Positions 1 through 5,213 of a DNA stretch of 5,391 bases are shown piece after piece (position 1 is the first letter of the stretch; every line of letters begins with the position of its first letter). This DNA comes from Clostridia bacterium (lineage in GTDB: Bacteria; Bacillota; Clostridia; TANB77; CAG-508). The translations under genes were made by a program, and so were the position numbers. The stretch lies in NCBI GenBank assembly GCA_900768805.1, contig CAAGEF010000283.1:1-5391 (forward strand), written 5' to 3'. The notes beneath the pieces were generated by a model. It saw only the letters and a list, made by a program, of their open reading frames with translations, did no database searches and had not been told where the DNA came from.

Positions 1-30
1 GATCTCCATACAAACTATAATTTACCAAAT

Positions 31-61
31 AAAAACCGGCAATAAAATATTGCCAGTTTTT
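31..61 (-). terminator. Rho-independent terminator of the ABC importer operon
   Basis: In minus-strand RNA a 14-bp stem (arms 48-61 and 31-44, loop 45-47) has a G/C-containing middle and ends in a U-run. The single imperfect pair (36-56 is fine; 37 with 55) is a G-U wobble in minus-strand RNA but an A-C mismatch in plus-strand RNA, which supports minus-strand use. The first arm overlaps the TAA stop (60-62) of the substrate-binding protein gene, so termination occurs immediately after it. Confidence 0.9.
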
Positions 62-1070
62 ATTTGATACTTTCTTCAGCATATTTATTATTTATAATCT
101 TATTATATGGTGCTTTGACTTTTAACTCTCCTGCTGATGTCATTACTTCTTGCAATCTGTTAAACGCCTCCTCTTCAAGTACTGGTGTAGTATTCCATGC
201 ATCTATATCTTTATAATTTTGAATTACTGTTTCTAATAAATCTATATCTGTATCAGGGAAAAAGCCTTGTATTGATTCCGCAATTTCTCTAGCCGAATGT
301 TCTGCTACCCAAATTTGACCTTTATATATAGCATTTGTAAAATTTTGAATTATTTCTTCGTTATTTTGTATATAACTTTTTTTAGCAAAATATGCTGTAT
401 ATGGAATTTCTCCTGCAGCTTCTCCTACTGATGCTACTATATAACCTTTACCTTGTGATTCTGTATTAGATGCTGTTGGTTCAAATAATGTTACAAAATC
501 AGCATTTCCTGCAGCAAATGCACCTGCCATTAAATCAAATTTTATACTATCATCTAAAATCAAATCTGTTTTTGGATTCATACCATTTTGTTTTATTACA
601 TATTCTAATGTCATATATGGTACGCCACCTTTTCTTCCTGGAATTACTGTTTTTCCTTTTAAGTCTTGCCAACTAAATTTATCTATTTTTTCTTTTGAAA
701 CTAAAAATGACCCATCTTTTTTAGTTAGTTGAGCAAATACTTCTGTATAATCTTCTTTGCCTTCATTATATACATAAATGGAAGCCTCTGGTCCAGCAAA
801 ACCAATATCACATTGATTTGCCAAAACTGCAGTCATAACAGCATCAGCCCCTTGCCCAGTTGTAAGCTCAATCTCTAGTCCATATTCTTCAAAAAAGCCT
901 TTACTAATTGCAACATATTGTGGTGCATAAAAAACAGAACGAGTAACTTCATTAACTTGTAAAACTTTAATATCACTTTTAGTTTCTGAATTATTAGCTA
1001 AATGAATTCCTAAAAATCCACCAATCAAAATTATAATTACTAATATTCCAATAATAATTTTTTTATTCAA
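60..1070 (-). CDS. ABC transporter substrate-binding protein, NMT1/SsuA-TauA-like
   Basis: This 336-residue protein is the extracytoplasmic solute-binding subunit of an importer whose permease gene lies 36 bases upstream. Residues 5-25 form a hydrophobic membrane anchor or signal segment after an N-K-K start; there is no lipobox cysteine, so it looks like an uncleaved anchor or a type I signal rather than a lipoprotein. The mature part has hallmarks of the NMT1/SsuA periplasmic-binding class II fold: a FYAPQYVAISKGFFEEYGL segment (47-65), GQGADAVMTAV (72-82), a D-I-G-F-A-G-P-E ligand-pocket region (88-95), GRKGGVPYMTLEY (145-157) and LFEPTAS (195-201). The start is TTG at 1068-1070, the first possible one after an in-frame stop, preceded by AAGGAGGA with about 6 bases of spacing; the next methionine is residue 79. 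Related proteins are labelled nitrate/sulfonate/taurine or thiamine-precursor binding; the substrate cannot be fixed from sequence. Confidence 0.93.
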   Translation of the reverse strand: MNKKIIIGILVIIILIGGFLGIHLANNSETKSDIKVLQVNEVTRSVFYAPQYVAISKGFFEEYGLEIELTTGQGADAVMTAVLANQCDIGFAGPEASIYVYNEGKEDYTEVFAQLTKKDGSFLVSKEKIDKFSWQDLKGKTVIPGRKGGVPYMTLEYVIKQNGMNPKTDLILDDSIKFDLMAGAFAAGNADFVTLFEPTASNTESQGKGYIVASVGEAAGEIPYTAYFAKKSYIQNNEEIIQNFTNAIYKGQIWVAEHSAREIAESIQGFFPDTDIDLLETVIQNYKDIDAWNTTPVLEEEAFNRLQEVMTSAGELKVKAPYNKIINNKYAEESIK

Positions 1071-1076
1071 AAGATT

Positions 1077-1085
1077 TCCTCCTTA
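1077..1085 (-). promoter_or_regulatory. Shine-Dalgarno fixing a TTG start
   Basis: The minus strand reads TAAGGAGGA, a near-perfect ribosome binding site about 6 bases upstream of TTG at 1068-1070. The TAA within it is in frame with the gene, so no upstream start is possible and the TTG call is secure. Confidence 0.88.
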
Positions 1086-1106
1086 CTTTTAAAATAGTTA
1101 AATTTA

Positions 1107-1916
1107 CTATTTGTATTTTTTACTTTTTAGAATAAATTTTTCAAGAAGAATTACTGCAGAATACATAATTCCAGCTACTACACCTAATATAATTACACTT
1201 GCCATAACTAAATCTAATTTAAAAACTTGACCTCCATATACTATTAAATATCCAAGACCTGCTTTTGATACTAAAAATTCTCCAGATATAACTCCTACTA
1301 AAGAAAGTCCTATATTTACTTTTAAAGAATTTATAAATGTCCCTATATTTGCAGGTATTACAATTTTCGTCAAGACTTGAAATTTGCTTGCATTAAAGGT
1401 TTTGGACATTTTTATTAAATCTTTATCAGTTCTTATAAACCCATTTAGTATCTCCAATATTGTTACTACTAAAGAAATCGCCATTGCCATAACTATTATG
1501 GCTGACATTCCTGCTCCAACCCAAATTATTATGATTGGACCTAAAGCAACCTTAGGTAAACTATTCAGTACAACTAAAAAAGGTTCTGACACTTTTGCTA
1601 AAAATTTTGACCACCATAATATTATTGCTATTCCCCCACCTAAAATAGTTCCAGATACAAATCCTATAACGGTTTCTAAAACAGTAACTCCTACATGATT
1701 TATTAAATTGTTTGAAGTCAAATTTGATAATGTAGCTATAATTCTACTCGGTTTACTTGTAATAAAACTATCAATTATATTAAAATTCGCTAAAATTTCC
1801 CAAATAGCAATAAAACCGATTAGTATAAATATTTGAGTTAAAAGTATAGAGATTTTTTCTTTTTTTATTTTCTTTAAATAAACTTTACGTTCCTGTGATA
1901 AATTATCATTTTTCAT
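1107..1916 (-). CDS. ABC transporter permease, SsuC/TauC-like (BPD_transp_1)
   Basis: This is a 269-residue inner-membrane permease of the sulfonate/nitrate/taurine importer class. Hydrophobic segments lie at about 23-43, 76-101, 112-134, 136-158, 190-212 and 236-260, consistent with six transmembrane helices and the usual family length. The cytoplasmic EAA loop, which docks on the ATP-binding subunit, is visible at about 167-191 (KMSKTFNASKFQ followed by VLTKIVIPANI, resembling EAA-x3-G-A-S-x-W-x-L-x3-V-x-L-P). The ATG at 1914-1916 lies inside the end of the truncated ATPase gene; the two share ATGAAAAATGA, a classic translational-coupling overlap. An AAGGAG site (1927-1932) is 10 bases upstream of the start. 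The stop is TAG. The protein is intact, but its ATPase partner is broken here, so transport would need an ATPase encoded elsewhere or excision of the inserted element. Confidence 0.95.
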   Translation of the reverse strand: MKNDNLSQERKVYLKKIKKEKISILLTQIFILIGFIAIWEILANFNIIDSFITSKPSRIIATLSNLTSNNLINHVGVTVLETVIGFVSGTILGGGIAIILWWSKFLAKVSEPFLVVLNSLPKVALGPIIIIWVGAGMSAIIVMAMAISLVVTILEILNGFIRTDKDLIKMSKTFNASKFQVLTKIVIPANIGTFINSLKVNIGLSLVGVISGEFLVSKAGLGYLIVYGGQVFKLDLVMASVIILGVVAGIMYSAVILLEKFILKSKKYK

Positions 1917-2091
1917 AAGCCCCCAGCTCCTTCCATAGAGTATTAAAATACTTACTAAATTTAGAGCTTTCTCTACAATTAAGTGGTGTTCTATTTTCTA
2001 TATCAAATTCAATTTTGTGAATAGATTTAATTGTTCCAGGTCTTTTACTAAGTACAAACACCTTATCAGACATACTAATCGCTTCTGGTTG
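1906..2091 (-). pseudogene. 3' remnant of the importer's ATP-binding subunit gene, cut by the insertion
   Basis: Minus-strand reading gives an open frame of 61 codons, starting QPEAISMSDKVFVLSKRPG and ending LWKELGAYEK then TGA. The beginning matches the segment just after the H-loop of SsuB/TauB ATPases (typically T-H-D-I-x-E-A-I-x-x-S-D-R-V-x-V-L-S-x-R-P-G), and the rest fits their C-terminal tail. Walker A, Q-loop, signature LSGGQ and Walker B are all missing. Upstream the frame meets a TAA (2095-2097), and the sequence becomes the tail of a recombinase region. The remnant overlaps the permease start by 11 bases, the normal ATPase-permease arrangement of such operons, so it belongs to the same operon. 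An internal ATG (residue 7) could in theory restart translation, but the product would have no ATPase function. The identification rests on motif recognition by eye. Confidence 0.88.
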
Positions 2092-2100
2092 ATTTTAAAG
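2089..2100. other. Probable attachment-site junction between element and host ATPase gene
   Basis: Homology to the ABC ATPase ends at about 2091 and is replaced by sequence leading directly into the recombinase stop at 2112. The plus strand here reads TTGATTTTAAAG. It contains GA at 2091-2092, the type of central dinucleotide used by the TndX/TnpX group of large serine recombinases (established for that group; its use here is inferred). The exact crossover cannot be set without the other junction or an empty site. Confidence 0.55.
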
Positions 2101-2109
2101 TAGACAGTT

Positions 2110-3648
2110 TTATTTTGTAATATTATTTAATTGTCTAAAATTTAAAATTATATCTACCTCTTTATTTTGATGTATTTCTATTCTGTTGATAATTATTTTC
2201 ATAGCTTCTGGAGTTGGGGCTTTTAATTCTAAAAATTCCTTAACTATTTTTTTTATATTTTCACTATCATCTTGCTTTAAATTGTCTTGCCTATCTTTTA
2301 TTTCTATGTATTCCTTTTCTTTTTGCTTTGCTTCATCTATTAACTTTTTAAATAGCCTATTATACATCGCTTCCGTTATTTTCCCATTTAATTTATCAAC
2401 ATACATTTGATCAATATTATCATTTATAAGTTTTACTTCTGTTTCTATCTTTTTTAACATTTTTTCATAATCATATTTAGTTCTACTTTTTTTAATATTT
2501 AACTCTATTTTTTTTCTATTTATATTAGAAAATAAATTTTTTATATAATTTAGCACAATTTCTTCTAACTTATCATAACTAAATCCATGAGATGTACATA
2601 AACCTAATTTTGAATTTCTACGGTAATTGTTACATACCATATAATAATGTCCGTTCTTCTTCCCTCTTACACCTATTTTATGATGGCATTCATAACAAAA
2701 AAGTAATCCATCTAATAAAAATTTATTTTTCTTTTCATTTCTGTTATAACTTTGAACTATTATCATTTTTTGTACCATATCAAAAACTTTTTTATTTATT
2801 ATCGCTGAATGTGTATTTTCTACAACATTCCATTCTTCCTTTGGATTTTGTCTAAGCTTTCTATTTTTATAACTTATTCTGCTCCTTTTATTTTGCTCTG
2901 TTATTCCAATATACACTTTATTTCTTAATATATTTTTTATTGTTTTGTTTTCCCAAAATGAATCTTTATTATATCTTAATTGATTTGCTGTAGGAATATT
3001 GTTTGTGTTTAAATATTCTCTTATATCACCAACTTGTTTTCCTAGGAGTGCCATATTAAAAATAGTCTTTACTATTTCAGCTTCTTTTTCACAAATTATT
3101 AGTTTATTTTTATCATTTGGATCTTTCATATATCCAATTGCAGTTTTTCCTCCTACCCACTTTCCTTGTTTTTGCATAGTATGTAAAGCTGTTCTAATTT
3201 TTTTCGATAAGTCCTTAGAATACATATCATTTAATATTGATTTAAAAGGTGCAATATCATTGTTTCCATTTGTTGTTTCAAAAGTATCTATCCCATCAGT
3301 TACAGAAACATATCTAACATTATTTTCTGGGAACCATTTTTCAATATATTCTCCTGTTTCTATGTAGTCACGACCTAGACGAGATAAATCCTTTGTCACA
3401 ACCATATTTATTTTTCCATTTTCAATATCTTTTATCATTCTCTGAAAGTCTGGTCTATTAAAATTTGTTCCTGTATAACCTTGGTCAATATAAATATCTA
3501 TAAGCTCATACTCCCATCCTAATCTTTGTAAATATTCTATTAATAAGGTTCTCTGATTTTTTATACTTTCACTTTCATCATAACCTCTGTCTACATCTTC
3601 TTTTGATAACCTTATATAAATTGCTACCTTGTACATTTTTTTTTTCAA
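2110..3648 (-). CDS. Large serine recombinase (TndX/TnpX-like site-specific integrase)
   Basis: This 512-residue protein catalyses integration and excision of the element through a covalent phosphoserine intermediate. The N-terminal resolvase domain (about 6-155) carries R13-L-S15 with catalytic Ser15, the DQGYTGTNFNRPDFQRM segment (55-71) and DLSRLGRDY (87-95) with the conserved arginines R90 and R93. A recombinase domain follows (about 168-255, with IGYMKDPND and a W-x-N-x-T-I-x-N-I-L-x-N-x-x-Y-x-G pattern). A zinc ribbon uses C318, C321, C339 and C351. A lysine/glutamate-rich coiled coil spans about 380-460, and the C-terminal stretch APTPEAMKIIINRIEIH (477-493) resembles the DUF4368-type end of these recombinases. 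All key residues are present, so it is probably active. The TTG at 3646-3648 is chosen because AAAGGAG sits 9 bases upstream; the alternative ATG (codon 5, 3634-3636) would be 21 bases from that site. No terminator is seen before the permease operon. Confidence 0.96.
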   Translation of the reverse strand: MKKKMYKVAIYIRLSKEDVDRGYDESESIKNQRTLLIEYLQRLGWEYELIDIYIDQGYTGTNFNRPDFQRMIKDIENGKINMVVTKDLSRLGRDYIETGEYIEKWFPENNVRYVSVTDGIDTFETTNGNNDIAPFKSILNDMYSKDLSKKIRTALHTMQKQGKWVGGKTAIGYMKDPNDKNKLIICEKEAEIVKTIFNMALLGKQVGDIREYLNTNNIPTANQLRYNKDSFWENKTIKNILRNKVYIGITEQNKRSRISYKNRKLRQNPKEEWNVVENTHSAIINKKVFDMVQKMIIVQSYNRNEKKNKFLLDGLLFCYECHHKIGVRGKKNGHYYMVCNNYRRNSKLGLCTSHGFSYDKLEEIVLNYIKNLFSNINRKKIELNIKKSRTKYDYEKMLKKIETEVKLINDNIDQMYVDKLNGKITEAMYNRLFKKLIDEAKQKEKEYIEIKDRQDNLKQDDSENIKKIVKEFLELKAPTPEAMKIIINRIEIHQNKEVDIILNFRQLNNITK

Positions 3649-3657
3649 GGATTTATA

Positions 3658-3664
3658 CTCCTTT
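3658..3664 (-). promoter_or_regulatory. Shine-Dalgarno deciding the recombinase TTG start
   Basis: AAAGGAG on the minus strand lies 9 bases from TTG (3646-3648) and 21 bases from the in-frame ATG at codon 5. Spacing therefore favours TTG. A run of ten A's (3636-3645) separates the two possible starts. Confidence 0.75.
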
Positions 3665-3687
3665 CCTGGCTTATTTATTTAAAATTT

Positions 3688-3792
3688 TTAGTCTTTTTTC
3701 TCTAATATGTTAATTAGTAAATGCTCTATTAAACTTTCTAATGATTCCCCATTTTCATCAAAATACACATTAATTTTAAATGTTTCGTTCAT
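3688..3792 (-). CDS. Small 34-residue acidic protein upstream of the recombinase
   Basis: This ORF begins MNETFKINVYFDENGESLES and continues with a leucine/isoleucine-rich amphipathic helix ending in K-K-D. It starts at ATG 3790-3792 and stops with TAA, 39 bases before the recombinase TTG, in the same direction. A weak GTAGGT site lies about 6 bases upstream. The predicted shape is a beta strand (FKINVYF), an acidic turn (DENGE) and a helix. Short ORFs of this general kind (strand, then NEDGE-like turn, then helix) are often found directly upstream of clostridial serine recombinases; that is a recollection, not a search result. The function is unknown; a role in translation coupling or recombinase control is possible. 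The amino-acid pattern looks protein-like rather than random, but so short a frame stays uncertain. Confidence 0.65.
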   Translation of the reverse strand: MNETFKINVYFDENGESLESLIEHLLINILEKKD

Positions 3793-3822
3793 GTTTTACC
3801 TACTTTTTTTATTTGTTTATTC

Positions 3823-3863
3823 AATTTATATGTATAGAAAATTTTATTATTCACATATAAATT
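3823..3863. repeat. 11-bp perfect inverted repeat upstream of the recombinase operon
   Basis: AATTTATATGT (3823-3833) and ACATATAAATT (3853-3863) are exact reverse complements with a 19-base spacer, so arm centres are 30 bases apart, close to three helical turns. The pair lies 31 bases upstream of the small ORF that precedes the recombinase. A weak promoter-like pairing on the minus strand (TTGAGC at 3881-3886, TAATTT at 3859-3864) would overlap the upstream arm. This suits an operator, but the AT-rich composition makes chance matches more likely than usual. Confidence 0.45.
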
Positions 3864-3968
3864 ATTGGTTTAAAGTTACCGCTCAAATTATTCCTAAAGC
3901 AGATAAATTTATTATTTTATTTTGATTAACATTAAATATAATTCTTAATATATACTTACACATAAACT

Positions 3969-4009
3969 AAAAAAGATAGACATACTTTTGAAGCATATCT
4001 ATCTTTTTT
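3969..4009 (-). terminator. Rho-independent terminator of the 2H-Csx3 operon
   Basis: A 17-bp stem (arms 3993-4009 and 3969-3985, 7-base loop 3986-3992) is flanked by A- and U-runs. The two non-Watson-Crick pairs are G-U wobbles in minus-strand RNA and A-C mismatches in plus-strand RNA, so the hairpin fits minus-strand transcription. It lies about 40 bases after the stop at 4048-4050. ACATAAA (3960-3966) and TTTATGT (4019-4025) extend the symmetry outside an internal loop. It separates the 2H-Csx3 operon from the recombinase unit. Confidence 0.88.
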
Positions 4010-4047
4010 ACTAATCTATTTATGTTTTTCAGAACAACTGTTTTGTG

Positions 4048-5193
4048 TTAAACTTGTTCTTGGGTTGAAGCGTCTTTTGATATAACTAATTGTTCTTTTA
4101 TATCTTCTTTTCCTAGTGGATCTTTAGTTAAATCTCCTAATTTTTTATCTCTACTATGAGTAATTGAACATGTATATCCTACACCTGGTTGAAATAAAGA
4201 GACACTACTATTTGTATGAGCATATGCTTCTGCTATTGCAACAGTTAAGTAATTTGGTCCTCTACCAGAAAGATATACAGCTTTTCCTTGAGCAATTTCT
4301 GGTACTACAACTTTTGATAAATTATTTTCATCATATGTTGTAATTCCTTCAGGTAACTCCATATTGTATTCGATTAAAACACTATCCCCCTTCTCTGTAG
4401 TTTTAAATGAAACTTCTCCTTCTGGATTTTTTTCTCCATGAGCTAATTGTGGAATATTCACATCTTTACCAATTTGTGGCATATATACTCCAACAGGGCA
4501 AGGATGAACTGTATGTGTTAATGCAGATACTAACCATGCTGGTGCAGCACCTGTTATTCTAACAGGCTTTCCTTCTTCTGATAAATTTTTTATAGCATTT
4601 ACAGCTTTTAATAAGTCTTCTTGATTCCATACTAATGATTTTACAACTTTTCCATTTGGTAATGTTTGTTCTTTTGCTTCCATTCCAATTTGAGCACCTA
4701 ATTGTGCAATATCTATTATATTTATTTCTTGATTTTCTTCCATTTTTTTTTCCTCCTCAAAAATACTATTATTAATAAATTTTCCTTTTTCAAATACAAA
4801 ATATCCTAATTTACCAGATATTTCAATCTGTTCTTCTATTGGTTCAAAATTTAAAGTTCCAGTATCTACTGCTTTTCCTTTAATACCATCTACTTCCCCC
4901 AATGAAACAGTAATATGTGGACCATTTTGATTCTTATAATATTTATTTAATTCTTCTGGTAATTCAACTTGAAATCCACTATTTTTTCCATCAGCAGCAT
5001 ATCCAATTATTTTTACAAAGAATTCTTTTTCCATTAACTCTGGTGGAAATTGTTCAATTTCGCCAAATTTAAATGTAATGTGCATATCCTTTACTATATC
5101 ACTAAGCATCATCTTTTGTAATTTAACTAACTTTTCTTGTGTTTCTAAATCTAAAAATAATCCTTGGTATCCTTTTAATTTTTTTGCTACCAT
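4048..5193 (-). CDS. Fusion of 2H-phosphoesterase-like domain with tandem Csx3-like domains
   Basis: This 381-residue protein has no signal peptide or membrane segment and is probably cytoplasmic. Residues about 10-140 resemble a 2H phosphoesterase: the two H-x-T motifs MHITFKF (37-43, H38/T40) and GPHITVSL (91-98, H93/T95) lie 55 residues apart. After a charged linker (about 141-160) come two Csx3-like units. Unit 1 (about 160-255) has VRITGAAPAWL (211-221), H227, H230 and VGVYMPQIG; unit 2 (about 260-360) has VYLSGRGPNYL (306-316), LFQPGVG and ITHS (344-347). Unit 2 parallels remembered AfCsx3 (VVISGRGPIWL, VYDPRLG, SHS). Csx3/Crn3 is a metal-dependent cA4 ring nuclease of about 110 residues. 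By eye, unit 1 keeps a histidine near catalytic H60 but has M238 for D69; unit 2 has A325 and Q335 there, so Csx3-type catalysis is doubtful. The start is ATG after AAAGGAG. Coding region is secure; domain calls are from motif recognition. Sampled lines look less AT-rich than the recombinase. Confidence 0.85.
   Translation of the reverse strand: MVAKKLKGYQGLFLDLETQEKLVKLQKMMLSDIVKDMHITFKFGEIEQFPPELMEKEFFVKIIGYAADGKNSGFQVELPEELNKYYKNQNGPHITVSLGEVDGIKGKAVDTGTLNFEPIEEQIEISGKLGYFVFEKGKFINNSIFEEEKKMEENQEINIIDIAQLGAQIGMEAKEQTLPNGKVVKSLVWNQEDLLKAVNAIKNLSEEGKPVRITGAAPAWLVSALTHTVHPCPVGVYMPQIGKDVNIPQLAHGEKNPEGEVSFKTTEKGDSVLIEYNMELPEGITTYDENNLSKVVVPEIAQGKAVYLSGRGPNYLTVAIAEAYAHTNSSVSLFQPGVGYTCSITHSRDKKLGDLTKDPLGKEDIKEQLVISKDASTQEQV
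4752..4758 (-). promoter_or_regulatory. Internal ribosome binding site before codon 151 of the 2H-Csx3 gene
   Basis: GAGGAGG on the minus strand lies 8 bases from an in-frame ATG at 4741-4743 (Met151), with an all-A spacer. In the long frame these bases encode E-E-E-K-K-M. The position matches the boundary between the 2H-like and Csx3-like parts, so a separate 231-residue tandem Csx3 protein could be translated from it. The match is stronger than the AAAGGAG used by the full-length start. Confidence 0.65.
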
Positions 5194-5202
5194 TAGAAAA
5201 AA

Positions 5203-5209
5203 CTCCTTT
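5203..5209 (-). promoter_or_regulatory. Shine-Dalgarno of the full-length 2H-Csx3 gene
   Basis: AAAGGAG lies 9 bases upstream of ATG 5191-5193, within the 20-base gap after the upstream gene's stop. It supports this start and translation as part of a multi-gene transcript. Confidence 0.8.
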
Positions 5210-5213
5210 CCTT

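Noticed and set aside
1384..1698. 104-codon plus-strand open frame
   Set aside because: It is antisense to the permease, which has clear family motifs in its own frame; no ribosome site is seen.
2186..3367. Several plus-strand frames of 74 to 122 codons
   Set aside because: All are shadows of the recombinase gene, rich in Phe, Ser and Leu as expected from the reverse of Lys/Glu-rich coding sequence.
3707..3925. 72-codon plus-strand open frame with a hydrophobic middle
   Set aside because: It has no ribosome site, runs antisense to the 34-residue ORF and through the inverted repeat, and its composition follows the AT-rich background.
3921..3956. Promoter-like TTGATT and TAATAT pair on the plus strand
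   Set aside because: No plus-strand gene follows; such matches are expected by chance in DNA this AT-rich.
2092..3968. A short insertion sequence carrying only the recombinase
   Set aside because: The N-terminal part of the ATPase should then follow at about 3800-4000, but a terminator and an unrelated gene are found.
4738..4760. Two separate genes joined by a sequencing error at the A9 tract
   Set aside because: The frame is continuous through the tract as given and both halves are in the same frame, so no error is needed; the internal start is reported instead.
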